This document shows, piece by piece, positions 45,333 to 54,538 of a DNA stretch of 64,000 bases. The position numbers and the translations under genes were made by a program. Positions within the stretch are counted from its first letter, which is position 1. Each line of letters starts with the position of its first letter. This DNA is from Thermaerobacter subterraneus DSM 13965 (lineage in GTDB: Bacteria; Bacillota; Sulfobacillia; Thermaerobacterales; Thermaerobacteraceae): NCBI RefSeq assembly GCF_000183545.2, contig NZ_JH976535.1, positions 1,355,890 to 1,419,889 on the forward strand, written 5' to 3'. The notes under the pieces are model-generated. The model was not told the DNA's origin, made no database searches, and saw only the letters and a list, made by a program, of their open reading frames with translations.

Positions 45333-45509
45333 CACCCCGGTGGCGCTTCGCGCAGCAGGACCCGCCCGAACCGCCGCCTTCCGGCGGGCGGGCCGCCTGG
45401 CGGTAGGAGTTGGCTTCGCTGCCGAGAAGGAAATACCTGCATGCCCGGCGCCGGCCGGGTGGCGGCCCGTCTCCGGCCGCCCGGCCGGGTGGAAGGAGGC
45501 GGCCGTCAC

Positions 45510-46286
<777 letters not shown>

Positions 46287-46502
46287 GGGCGCGGGCGGCC
46301 GGCGGCGGCCGGGCCGCGAGAGCCCGGTGGCCGGGGCAGGGCCCGGGCGGCGTCCCCGGCGGCGGGTGGCACGCACCGCCGGCACCGCCCGGGAGGGCCA
46401 CGGCCGCGAGGACACGGGCCAAGGCACACGGGCCCGGAGGGCCGGGGCCGCGCTTAGACCGCCCGCCCCCACTTCCCGGCCCGGCCCGGAGCCTGGCCGC
46501 CG
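46287..46502. other. Spacer between the SDR and the thiamine operon promoter
   Basis: GC-rich spacer with no recognisable gene. Small GC hairpins are possible but no T-tract marks a terminator. Confidence 0.4.
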
Positions 46503-46531
46503 TTGACGCCCGCCGTGCCCGGGCCCATGAT
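46503..46531 (+). promoter_or_regulatory. Promoter of the thiamine-salvage operon
   Basis: TTGACG (46503-46508), a 17-base spacer and CATGAT (46526-46531) lie 27 bases upstream of the riboswitch aptamer. The -10 matches 4 of 6 positions, but position and spacing fit the transcription start of a riboswitch leader. Confidence 0.5.
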
Positions 46532-46557
46532 CAGGGTGAACAAGATCATCGGGAAGT

Positions 46558-46664
46558 CGGTACCGGGGGTGCCCTCACGGGCTGAGAAGCGCCGGGAGCC
46601 GGGACGCGGCACCGCGCTACCCTTCGGACTCGATCCGGGTCATACCGGCGTGAGGAAGGTACCG
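46558..46664 (+). promoter_or_regulatory. TPP riboswitch (THI element)
   Basis: The aptamer shows the conserved TPP-sensing core in order: GGGGGTGCC, GCTGAGA, ACCCTT, then CGATCCGGGTCATACCGGCG and TGAGGAA. The closing P1 helix is CGGTACC (46558-46564) with GGTACCG (46658-46664). A variable GC-rich P3a-like arm lies between CTGAGA and ACCCTT. It binds thiamine pyrophosphate and should shut off the ykoE-ykoDC-tenA genes downstream, through the terminator at 46692-46724. Confidence 0.95.
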
Positions 46665-46691
46665 CATGACCGCCTGGGGCGGCTTCACGCG

Positions 46692-46724
46692 ACCCACCTC
46701 CAGCCGGGGGTGGGTTTTCTTTCC
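46692..46724 (+). terminator. Riboswitch-controlled intrinsic terminator
   Basis: ACCCACC (46692-46698) pairs with GGTGGGT (46709-46715), followed by TTTTCTTTCC. It lies 28 bases after the aptamer and 117 bases before the first gene, so it is the likely expression platform of the TPP riboswitch. Confidence 0.8.
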
Positions 46725-46840
46725 TCTGCCTCCCGCCGGACCGGAACGGGCAGGTTCTCCCTGCCGTCCCGGCCGGGGGGTGCGCCTCGCCGGCCCCGCG
46801 AGCCCCCGGTTCCGTCCCGGAACCGCAAGGGGGGCTCGCC

Positions 46841-47437
46841 ATGGCCGGTTCGTCCCGTCACCTGCAGTTCCGCGAGATCGTGATCCTCACGTTCATCGCG
46901 GCCGCCTGTTCCGTGGTGTTCATCAACGCCTGGACCCTGTGGTCGGTGGCCCAGGCCGTCCATCCCGTCCTGGCCGAAACCACCTACGGTATCTGGTTCG
47001 TCGCCAGCACCCTGGCCGCCTACATCATCCAGAAGCCAGGGGTGGCCTTCGTGGCGGAGCTGGCGGCGGCCGCGGGCGAGCTGGTCCTGGGCAGCCCGGA
47101 CGTGCTCTGGGTGCTGCTGTACGGTGGGCTGCAGGGGCTGGGGGCCGAGGCGGCCTTCGCCCTGCTCCGCTACCGGCGGTTCGACCTGCCGGTGCTGGCG
47201 CTGTCCGGCGCCCTGGCCGCCGTCGCCAGCATCCCGCTGGACGCCGTCACGGGGTACTTCACCGGCATGCAGCCCGGCGTGCTGGCGGGCGCCGTGGCCG
47301 TGCGGCTGCTCAGCGGCGCCGTGGTGGCCGGTGTCTTCACCAAGGTGCTGGTCGACGGCCTGGCCCGCACCGGGGCCCTCAACGGCTTTGCCGTGGTGAG
47401 GAACCGGCGGGACCGGGGCGCAGGGCTGGCGGGCTGA
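46841..47437 (+). CDS. ykoE: Thiamine/HMP ECF transporter S component (YkoE type)
   Basis: A 198-residue membrane protein with about six hydrophobic segments. It matches YkoE: FREIVILTFIAAACSVVFINAW, ETTYGIWFVASTLAAYIIQKPG, AAGELVLGSPDVLWVLLYGG and GLGAEAAFALLRYRR. YkoE binds thiamine or its pyrimidine precursor at the outer face. The ATG at 46841 follows AAGGGGGG. Its stop is 1 base before the ATPase-transmembrane fusion gene. The TPP riboswitch upstream fixes the vitamin identity. Confidence 0.93.
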   Translation: MAGSSRHLQFREIVILTFIAAACSVVFINAWTLWSVAQAVHPVLAETTYGIWFVASTLAAYIIQKPGVAFVAELAAAAGELVLGSPDVLWVLLYGGLQGLGAEAAFALLRYRRFDLPVLALSGALAAVASIPLDAVTGYFTGMQPGVLAGAVAVRLLSGAVVAGVFTKVLVDGLARTGALNGFAVVRNRRDRGAGLAG

Positions 47438-47438
47438 G

Positions 47439-50273
47439 ATGGGGCGGCATGCGGTGCGGCCGGGCGCCCCGGCGGGCCCGGCGGCCAACCCCCCGGCGGC
47501 CACCCCTGGGGCGGCCGGCGGCTCGACCCCGAACCCGGTGTCCCCGGGCCAGGGGCTGCCGGCGCCGTCGCGGGCGGCGGCAGCCTGCCGCGATCTGACC
47601 ATCCGCTACCCGGACCGGCGCGACCCGGCCGTGCGGGGCGTGAGCCTGTCCATACCCGCCGGGCAACGGGTGCTGCTGCTGGGCCCCAGCGGCTCCGGCA
47701 AGAGCACCCTGGCGCTGGCCCTGGCCGGATTGATCCCGACCGTGGTGGAGGCCGAGGTGAAGGGGGTCCTGGAACCGGCGCGGCAGGCCGGCGTGCTCTT
47801 CCAGGACCCCGAGGCCCAGTTCTGCCTGTTCACCGTGGACGAAGAGGTGGCGTTCGGCCTCGAGAACCGGTGCGTGCCACCGGCGGCCATGCCGGCCCGG
47901 GTGGCCCGGGCGCTGGCGGCCACGGGCCTCGACGTTCCCTTCGGGCATCCGATCCACGCCCTCTCGGGCGGGCAGAAGCAGCGCCTGGCCCTGGCGGCGG
48001 TGCTGGCGGTGGAGCCGGACATGCTCATCCTGGATGAGCCCACGGCCCAGCTGGATCCGGCAGGGCGGGCCCTGGTGCTGGAAAACCTCTACGGCCTGGG
48101 GCGGCAGGTCACCGTCCTGGTGGTCGAGCACAACCTGGACGGGGTGGTGGACTGGGTCGACCGCGTGGTACTGCTCGGCCCCTCGGGCACCCTCCTGGCC
48201 GACGGCCCTCCGGACCGGGTCCTGGCCGAGCAGCGGGCCGCCCTGGACGCCTTCGGCATCTGGCGGCCCCGCTCCTGGGGCCCCTTCTGGGCACCCCTGG
48301 TGGAGGCGTTCCGCCGGTCCGCCCCGCCTGCCGAGCCGCCCGCCGCCCTGCCCGGTGCCGCCTCCGGCCGGGCGTCGAGCCCGGCGCCGGCGGGAACGCA
48401 GCGGACCGGCGCGGGCGAGCAGTCCCTGGACGCCCCCACCGCCGCACCGCAGGCGGCGGTGCCTTCCGGTCTGGACGGCGCAGCCTCCCCAGGCTCTGGC
48501 CAAGGCTCCGCGGGGGCGGCGGCCGGCTTCCCCGGGGCGGGGAAGGGGCCCGCCGCGTGCCCGGACCGCACCGCCCTGCCCCTGGTGCGGATGGAGGGCG
48601 TCACTGCAGCCCACGGCTCGCGCACCGTCTGGTCGGGGGTCAGCCTGACCCTCCGGCCGGGGGAGTGGGTGGCCGTACTGGGCGCCAACGGCAGCGGCAA
48701 GTCGACCTTCCTGCAGGTGGCCGCGGGCCTGCACCCGCCCGCCGCCGGCCGGGTCGTCCACGGGCCGGCCCTCAACGGGCGGCGCGGCGAGACGTCCCGG
48801 ATCGGCTTCGTGTTCCAGAACCCCGAGCACCAGTTCGTCACGGACACCGTGCACGACGAGATCGCCCTGGCCGGGCGGCTCGCAGGCGTGCCGGAGGCGG
48901 AGCTGGCAGCCCGGGTGAAGGCCCTGGTCCAGCGCTTCGGGCTGGAGGGGCTGGAGGCCGTTCATCCCTACACCCTCTCCCAGGGCCAGAAGCGGCGCCT
49001 CAGCGTGGCCAGCATGCTGGTGGTGCCGCGGCCGCTGCTTTTCCTGGACGAACCCACCTTCGGCCAGGACGCCCGCACGGCGGCCGCCCTCGTAGGGGAA
49101 CTCGTGGAACTGTACCGGCAGGGAACCACCCTGGTCATGGCCACCCACGACCTGGAGCTGGCGCTGGCCGTGGCGACCCGGGTGCTGGTCTTCGGCCAGG
49201 GCCGGCTCGTCTATGACGGCCCGCCGGCAGGCCTGGCGGGCGATCCTGCGGCGGCCGCCGCCGCCGGGCTGAGGGGCCTGGCGGGCCCGGGGACGGTTCC
49301 CGGCGGCGCGGTGGCGCCCCCGGGGCGGGTTCCGGCCTGTTACGGGCCGCGCGTGGCGGGCTCCGGCCCGTCCCGGGCGGATCGGCCGGATCCGCCCCAC
49401 CGGGGCCGGCGGATGCCACCGGCGCGGTCACCGGAACCCGGGCCGGCGGGGTCGCCGGAACCCGGGCCGGGGGAGGCCGGCGCAGGGACCCCGGGCGGGC
49501 TGCCCGGGGCGGGTGGGCGGTCCTGGCTGGCCCGGGTTCATCCGGCGTGGAAGCTGGCGGCCCACCTGGCTGCTGCCGCCCTGGTGCTGGCGACGGGCGA
49601 GCCGGCGGCGCTGGCCCTGCTGCTGGCGGTGCCCTTGCTGCTGGGCTGGATCCTGGGCGGGCTGGGACTCCGGCGCTGGCTGGTGTCCATGGCGCCCTTC
49701 GTCCTGGTGGCCGCCACCCGCATCTGGACCCTGGGCGCCTTCGGTCGAGGCGAGCACGTGGTGGGGCAGGTGCTCTGGTACCGGTTCACGGCCGAGGGGC
49801 TGGAACACGGGCTGGTGGTGGGCCTGCGCCTGCTCACCCTGGGTGCCCTGGGCGTGCTCTACGCCCGTACCACCGGCCTCAGCGACCTGGTGCTGGGCCT
49901 GGTCCAGCAGTGGCGGTTGAGCCCCCGCTGGGCTTACGGCCTCCTGGCGGCCCTGCGCTTCGTGCCGCTGTTTCAGGAAGAGCTCGGCCGGGTGCGCCAG
50001 GCCTTCCGGGTACGGGGCCTGCTGGAGCGGGGTCCCGCCGGGCGCCTGCGGGCCCTCTATCGGTATAGCCTGGCCCTGCTGGTCCACGCCATCCGCACGG
50101 CCGAGGTGGTGGCCGTGGCCCTCCAGGCCCGGGGCTTCGACGGCAGCCGCCACCGCACGTACTATCGCACCCTGCCGGCAGGGTGGCGGGAAGCGGGGTA
50201 CGCCGTCCTGCTGCTGGGAGCCGGTGTGGCGGCCTTGATGGCCGCCCGCGGGCTGCAAGGGAGCTTGCCGTAG
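47439..50273 (+). CDS. Single-chain ECF module: two ATPase domains fused to the EcfT transmembrane domain (YkoD-YkoC fusion)
   Basis: A 944-residue fusion. ATPase 1 (about 48-285) has Walker A GPSGSGKST (82-90), signature LSGGQKQRLALAAVLA and Walker B MLILDEPTAQLD. An Ala/Pro/Gly linker of about 95 residues follows. ATPase 2 (about 380-600) has GANGSGKST (near 415) and LSQGQKRRLSVAS with LLFLDEPTFGQD. A second low-complexity linker leads to the EcfT-like domain (about 693-944), which ends with LQARGFDGSRHR, the ARG coupling motif. YkoD and YkoC are usually separate proteins. An internal ATG at 49414 could give a separate T subunit, but the frame is continuous. Confidence 0.88.
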   Translation: MGRHAVRPGAPAGPAANPPAATPGAAGGSTPNPVSPGQGLPAPSRAAAACRDLTIRYPDRRDPAVRGVSLSIPAGQRVLLLGPSGSGKSTLALALAGLIPTVVEAEVKGVLEPARQAGVLFQDPEAQFCLFTVDEEVAFGLENRCVPPAAMPARVARALAATGLDVPFGHPIHALSGGQKQRLALAAVLAVEPDMLILDEPTAQLDPAGRALVLENLYGLGRQVTVLVVEHNLDGVVDWVDRVVLLGPSGTLLADGPPDRVLAEQRAALDAFGIWRPRSWGPFWAPLVEAFRRSAPPAEPPAALPGAASGRASSPAPAGTQRTGAGEQSLDAPTAAPQAAVPSGLDGAASPGSGQGSAGAAAGFPGAGKGPAACPDRTALPLVRMEGVTAAHGSRTVWSGVSLTLRPGEWVAVLGANGSGKSTFLQVAAGLHPPAAGRVVHGPALNGRRGETSRIGFVFQNPEHQFVTDTVHDEIALAGRLAGVPEAELAARVKALVQRFGLEGLEAVHPYTLSQGQKRRLSVASMLVVPRPLLFLDEPTFGQDARTAAALVGELVELYRQGTTLVMATHDLELALAVATRVLVFGQGRLVYDGPPAGLAGDPAAAAAAGLRGLAGPGTVPGGAVAPPGRVPACYGPRVAGSGPSRADRPDPPHRGRRMPPARSPEPGPAGSPEPGPGEAGAGTPGGLPGAGGRSWLARVHPAWKLAAHLAAAALVLATGEPAALALLLAVPLLLGWILGGLGLRRWLVSMAPFVLVAATRIWTLGAFGRGEHVVGQVLWYRFTAEGLEHGLVVGLRLLTLGALGVLYARTTGLSDLVLGLVQQWRLSPRWAYGLLAALRFVPLFQEELGRVRQAFRVRGLLERGPAGRLRALYRYSLALLVHAIRTAEVVAVALQARGFDGSRHRTYYRTLPAGWREAGYAVLLLGAGVAALMAARGLQGSLP

Positions 50274-50307
50274 GGACGGGAGCTTGTCACAGGGGGGATG
50301 GGCTTTG

Positions 50308-51066
50308 ATGAACGGGCGCAGCGGGCAGGAAGGGAAAGGGCAGGGGCCCGGAGGGGGGCCGGACCGGCCGCCGTCGGGCCCGCCATCAGGCCGCCAGCAA
50401 GAGCGCGCCGGCGTGGAGCAGGGTGCCGGCGAGCCCGCAGGCCTGGCGGCCGAGCTCTGGCGCCAGAACCAGGACCTGGCGGCCGCCTGCCTGGACCATC
50501 CCTTCGTCCAGGGCATCGCCCGGGGCGACCTGCCCCGCAGCAAATTCATCTGGTACGTGGGCCAGGACGCGACCTACCTGGAGTCCTTTGCCCGCGCCTA
50601 TGCCCTGGCCATCGCCAAGGCGCCGGACCGGGAGACCATGGCGACCTTTCACCGCTTGCTGGAGGGCGTGCTGCAGGAGCTGCGGCTGCACCACGGCTAC
50701 GCCGCCCGCTGGGGAGCCGGCCTCCATCCCGAACCCTCCCTCGCCACCAGGGCCTACACCGGTTTCCTGCTGGACGTGGCCTGGTCCCGGGGCGTGGGGG
50801 CCATCGCGGCGGCCATGACCCCCTGCATGCGGCTCTATGCCTTCCTCGGCCGGTCCCTCCTGGACCGGGTCGCACCCGGCAACCCGTACCGGGAATGGGT
50901 GGAAACCTACGGCAGCCCGGATTTTGCGGCGCTGGCCGCGCAGCTGGAGGGAGTTCTCAACCGGTGGCACGGTGAGGCGGGCGGCCCGGCGGGGGTGGCC
51001 CCCCTCTACCGCACGGCCATGGAGCTGGAACGGGCCTTCTTCGATGCGGCATGGCACGCCGGCTAG
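50308..51066 (+). CDS. tenA: TenA-family aminopyrimidine aminohydrolase (thiaminase II)
   Basis: A 252-residue protein; the TenA fold spans about residues 35-250. LWRQNQDLAAACLDHPFVQGI, LPRSKFIWYVGQDATYLESFARAYA and the active-site AAMTPCMRLYAFLG with Cys173 are present. It hydrolyses degraded thiamine (aminomethyl-HMP) to HMP so that the pyrimidine can be reused. The ATG at 50308 follows AGGGGGG at 10 bases; the first 35 residues are low complexity. As the last gene of the TPP-riboswitch operon it matches a salvage role for pyrimidine imported by YkoEDC. Confidence 0.92.
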   Translation: MNGRSGQEGKGQGPGGGPDRPPSGPPSGRQQERAGVEQGAGEPAGLAAELWRQNQDLAAACLDHPFVQGIARGDLPRSKFIWYVGQDATYLESFARAYALAIAKAPDRETMATFHRLLEGVLQELRLHHGYAARWGAGLHPEPSLATRAYTGFLLDVAWSRGVGAIAAAMTPCMRLYAFLGRSLLDRVAPGNPYREWVETYGSPDFAALAAQLEGVLNRWHGEAGGPAGVAPLYRTAMELERAFFDAAWHAG

Positions 51067-51156
51067 CGGCCCGGCGGGCCGGCCGGGCGGTGCCGGGCTG
51101 CGCCTGGCGCGCCGGGGGGCCGGCGGTGGGGCGGAGCGGGGCCCATCGCCGGCTCC

Positions 51157-52293
51157 TCACCGCCCCTCTTCGCCCAGCACCAGTTCCAGCAGCACCAGCT
51201 CGGGCCGGCAGAGCAGCCGGATCCAGGGACGGGGGGTGCCCAGGCCCGCGGCGATGAACCACCAGGTGCCGCCAACCTGGAACCAGCCCCGGTCGTAGGT
51301 GGGGAACCAGCCCTGCCCGGGAATCCACAGGGCGCCCAGCAACGGCAGGCGAACCTGGCCGCCGTGGGTGTGGCCCGCCAGGACCAGCCCGGCGCCGAGG
51401 CCGGCGGCGGCCCGGCGGATGCCCCCGGCCGGCGCGTGGGCCAGCAGGACCACGGGCCATCCCGGCGGCGCCCCGGCCAGAGCGGCCCCCAGGTCGTCCC
51501 GGCCGGTATGGGGGTCGTCCACCCCCGCCAGATAGATCCCGACCGGCCCCTGTTCCAGGCGGGCTCCCTGGTTGACCAGGAGGTGGACGCCCGTCCCCTC
51601 CAGCTCACGGCGCAGGCGGCTCCACCCGTACAGGTGGTCGTGGTTGCCGGGGACCAGGTACACGGGCCACCGCCGCGCCAGCCGCCGCAGGAGCTCGACC
51701 CCCCGCCGGGCAGGGAGCCCCTTGCCCTCGGCCAGGTCGCCGGTGAAGACCACGGCATCGGGTTGCCACGCCTCGATCCAGCGGAGGAGCGCCGCCTCGG
51801 ACACCCGGTACACCGGTGCATGGAGGTCCGTCAGGTGGGCGAGGCGCAGCCGGGACGGCCGCGCTGCCGCGGCCCGCAGGGTGGCGGGCGATGCGGTGAC
51901 GCCCTCCCGGGCGGCAGGGGATGGAGGGGCGCCCTTGGCCGCCGGGCCAGCGGCCCGTGTGCTGCGGGACCCTACCGGCCGCTTTGGGGGCCGGGGGATC
52001 GGAAGGGGTACCGGCCGCCCGCCGCGGGCGTCGGCGCCCAGGGAGAGGCGGTAGGCGCGGACCCTGAGCCAGCGGGGCTCAACCAGATAGCCCCACGCCA
52101 CCACCGCCAGGACGAACACGGCCAGGAGCCGCAACAGATCCGGCAAGGCGCTGCCGGCCCAGAAGGCCGGTACCGCCAGGGCGTGGATGCCCAGGCCCGG
52201 GATCCCCTGGGCGGGGACGGTCCGGGGATGCAGCCCGGGGGTGGGACATGCCGAGGCCGGGGACACCCAGGTGGGGATGCCCGGTGCCCTCAC
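51157..52293 (-). CDS. Membrane-anchored metallophosphoesterase (YkuE/YaeI-like)
   Basis: A 378-residue protein. An N-terminal transmembrane helix (LLRLLAVFVLAVVAWGYLVEP, near 55-75) is followed by a low-complexity linker. The calcineurin-like domain has LAHLTDLHAP, VVFTGDLAEGKG, VPGNHDHLYG, VVLLAHAPAGG and VLAGHTHGGQVRLP. Relatives (YkuE, YaeI) act on UDP-sugars, phospholipid head groups or nucleotides. The GTG at 52293 overlaps the TGA of the upstream MGMT gene (GTGA), so the pair is coupled. A later start nearer the helix is possible. Confidence 0.9.
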   Translation of the reverse strand: MRAPGIPTWVSPASACPTPGLHPRTVPAQGIPGLGIHALAVPAFWAGSALPDLLRLLAVFVLAVVAWGYLVEPRWLRVRAYRLSLGADARGGRPVPLPIPRPPKRPVGSRSTRAAGPAAKGAPPSPAAREGVTASPATLRAAAARPSRLRLAHLTDLHAPVYRVSEAALLRWIEAWQPDAVVFTGDLAEGKGLPARRGVELLRRLARRWPVYLVPGNHDHLYGWSRLRRELEGTGVHLLVNQGARLEQGPVGIYLAGVDDPHTGRDDLGAALAGAPPGWPVVLLAHAPAGGIRRAAAGLGAGLVLAGHTHGGQVRLPLLGALWIPGQGWFPTYDRGWFQVGGTWWFIAAGLGTPRPWIRLLCRPELVLLELVLGEEGR

Positions 52294-53093
52294 CCGGCGC
52301 TCCTCCCGCCGGCGGGGACGGGGGCCTGCAGGAGGCTCGCCCCTCCGGCGCCCGTCCCCTCACGGGGCCCCTCTCCCCGTCCCGCCAGGTGACCGGCCTC
52401 TCCCCGGGGCGGGCGCCCTGCCCCCGGGGTGCCTTCCGGGGGCCAGGCACCCTCCAGGCGCAGAAGGCGTTCCTTCACGGCAGGCCCTCCGCCCGAGTAC
52501 TGCCCCAGCCGGCCCCCAGCGCCCACCACCCGGTGACACGGGACGAGCAGGGCGATGGGGTTGGCGGCCACGGCGTTGCCCACGGCCCGCGCGGCGCCGG
52601 GGCGCCCCACGGCCCGGGCGATCTCGCCGTAGGTACGGACCTGCCCCCGGGGAATTCGGTGCACCTCCTCCAGGACCTTCCGGGTGAAGGTAGAAAGTCC
52701 CGCGCCCTCCAGATCGAGGGTCACCGGGACGGGCTTGCCGGCAAACCACGCATCCAGCAAGGCTTGCCAGTAGGGACGGCGGCTGTCGTCCCGCCGGGCA
52801 CCGGCCGCCCACCGGCCTCGCGCCGAATCGGTGCGCGGAACGGGCCTGGCCGCCCCGCAGGGCCTGCCACCGGCCGGTCCGGGCGCCGGTTGCCCGGCCG
52901 GGGAGGGTTCCTGGACGGGCCCGCCGGTACGGCCGCCGCCGCGGGCCGGGCGGCCGGGTTCCTCCAGCTCCAGGGCCCGCAAGCCCCGCGGGGACCAGAC
53001 CACCCGGGCAAGGCCCACGGGGGTGGAAACCACCGTATACCGCAAGTCGCCTTCTGCCGCGGGACGGGATGCCTGGCTGCCGTTCTTGCCCAT
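52290..53093 (-). CDS. ogt: Methylated-DNA-[protein]-cysteine S-methyltransferase
   Basis: A 267-residue protein. The C-terminal MGMT domain has FTRKVLEEVHRIPRGQVRTY, YGEIARAVGRPGAARAVG, the active site IALLVPCHRVVGAGG and YSGGGPAVKERLLRLEG. The cysteine in PCHRV takes the alkyl group from O6-alkylguanine. The N-terminal domain (YTVVSTPVGLARVVWSPRGL) is separated from it by an inserted Gly/Pro/Arg-rich segment, making the protein about 90 residues longer than usual. The ATG at 53093 follows GGGAGGGA. Confidence 0.94.
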   Translation of the reverse strand: MGKNGSQASRPAAEGDLRYTVVSTPVGLARVVWSPRGLRALELEEPGRPARGGGRTGGPVQEPSPAGQPAPGPAGGRPCGAARPVPRTDSARGRWAAGARRDDSRRPYWQALLDAWFAGKPVPVTLDLEGAGLSTFTRKVLEEVHRIPRGQVRTYGEIARAVGRPGAARAVGNAVAANPIALLVPCHRVVGAGGRLGQYSGGGPAVKERLLRLEGAWPPEGTPGAGRPPRGEAGHLAGRGEGPREGTGAGGASLLQAPVPAGGRSAG

Positions 53094-53281
53094 GAAAGGG
53101 TCCCTCCCACCCGGCGATCCCCGCGGCCGGCCACCCGGGCCACCCGGGCCCTTGGCCCGGAGGCGGCCGGCGCCAGGCGGCCGGCCGCGGCAGGACCTGC
53201 CTTGCCGGAATCGAACCTTCCTGCGGAAACCCGAGCGCCTGGGCGCAGGGTCACAACCTGGAGGGGTCGGAATCCACCGCC

Positions 53282-53620
53282 ATGGTCGAATCCATCCTGC
53301 ACAAACTCTTCGCCTGGGGGTGCGCCATGTACCTGCCGCCCGAGCCGGAGGAAGACGCCTTTTTCCGCGCTCGCTACTACGCCGTGTACCGGTTCCTCCA
53401 CCGCAACGACGTCACCATCGTGCAGGACCGGGAACGGCGCTACTTCCTCTGGGAAGGGGGACCCGAGCTGCGGCAGGTCGGGATGGAAGAACTGGGCCGG
53501 CTGCTTTTGGCCGGTGCCGTCCTGCCCATGTCGGAACCCCAGCCCCTGCCCGGACTTTACGCCCACATGCGGCCTGTCTACAACCCCATGCGGCGTACCT
53601 TCGAGTTCCGCCGGCGGTGA
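53282..53620 (+). CDS. Small conserved-looking protein of unknown function
   Basis: A 112-residue protein I do not recognise. It is rich in aromatic residues (FFRARYYAVYRFLHRNDV, then ERRYFLWEGG), has a leucine-rich helix (MEELGRLLLAGAVLP) and ends YNPMRRTFEFRRR. Unlike shadow frames in this genome it has balanced composition, so it is likely real. An internal ATG at 53327 with GGGGGTG in front is an alternative start (97 residues). No signal peptide or transmembrane segment is seen. Its neighbours on both sides are on the opposite strand. Confidence 0.65.
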   Translation: MVESILHKLFAWGCAMYLPPEPEEDAFFRARYYAVYRFLHRNDVTIVQDRERRYFLWEGGPELRQVGMEELGRLLLAGAVLPMSEPQPLPGLYAHMRPVYNPMRRTFEFRRR

Positions 53621-53845
53621 GGGAGCCGGAGCCGGGTCCCGGCCGGAGCCCTCCCGCGCCGTGGGGGAACCTTGGCGCCCCGCTGCCGCCGAGGGGGGCG
53701 CGGCCAGGGCCCGCCCGCGGGCCGGAGCAGCCGGGCCGTCCTGGACGCGGGCCGGGGGCGGAGCCGCGGCGCAGGGGATAAGGGGCGAGGGGGGCGGTGG
53801 CGCGGGCGCTGCAGGCGGCCCCGCCCGGATGCTCCGGCGGGGTGC

Positions 53846-54520
53846 TCAGGCCGGCGCCACCACGTCGCCCGCTCCGCCGCCGGCCTCGCCCAGGCCGCGC
53901 CACCGGGCCGGTCCGGGGAAGTACCGCTGGCGGAACCGGCGTGCCAGCTGCACGGCGCGCCGGGCCGCCTCTTCCGGCGTGGCGGCGAACTCCAGCGGGA
54001 TGGTGCGGCGGTGGTCGAGGAACCGGCCGTCGGTGAGCACCGTCCGGATCCGGTCGGACCAGCCGCCGGTCCCGGCCAGGACCACCACGGGACGCCCGTT
54101 AAGATAGGAAGCGGACAGCTCGCCCAGGGTGCCGTTGCCGCCGCCCATCATGAGGACGGCGTCGGCGCTGTGGACCAGCACCAGGCTCCGCCACTCCATG
54201 CCGAGCCCCGTGGTCAGGGGAACGGCCAGCCAGGCGTTCCCCTCCCGGGGGTCGTCACCCGGCAGGATGCCCACCGTCAGGCCCCCGGCTTCCCAGGCGC
54301 CCCGGGACACGGCGGCCATCACCCCGTCGCGCCCTCCGCTCAGCACCACCGCCCCCAGGCGGGCCAGGGCGGCCCCCGCCTCCACCGCCGCCCGGTGGAG
54401 GTCCGCCGGGATGGCGCCCGAATCGCCGATCACCGCCACCCGCAGCGGTGGCTGGGCGGGGGGCATGCCTCCAAGGTGGGCGGGCAGGTCGTCCTGCCGG
54501 TACTCCACAGGGTGATCCAC
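53846..54520 (-). CDS. LOG/SLOG-fold protein (TIGR00725-like)
   Basis: A 224-residue protein with a Rossmann-like SLOG fold. RVAVIGDSGAIP opens the domain, followed by LGAVVLSGGRDGVMAAVSRGA, GLTVGILPGDD and LMMGGGNGTLGELSASYLNGRPVVVL, landmarks of the TIGR00725 group (quoted in part). These resemble, but are distinct from, LOG cytokinin phosphoribohydrolases and may bind nucleotides or molybdopterin. I chose the GTG at 54520 because AAGGAGG is 7 bases upstream; a TTG at 54526 abuts it. It is 18 bases downstream of the ABC exporter gene. Confidence 0.82.
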   Translation of the reverse strand: MDHPVEYRQDDLPAHLGGMPPAQPPLRVAVIGDSGAIPADLHRAAVEAGAALARLGAVVLSGGRDGVMAAVSRGAWEAGGLTVGILPGDDPREGNAWLAVPLTTGLGMEWRSLVLVHSADAVLMMGGGNGTLGELSASYLNGRPVVVLAGTGGWSDRIRTVLTDGRFLDHRRTIPLEFAATPEEAARRAVQLARRFRQRYFPGPARWRGLGEAGGGAGDVVAPA

Positions 54521-54538
54521 GGGCAACCCTCCTTGCCG

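Noticed and set aside
46666-47598. Open frame starting at an ATG right after the riboswitch
   Set aside because: It runs through the terminator hairpin in a frame of low-complexity residues. The real first gene starts at 46841 with a good Shine-Dalgarno and YkoE homology.
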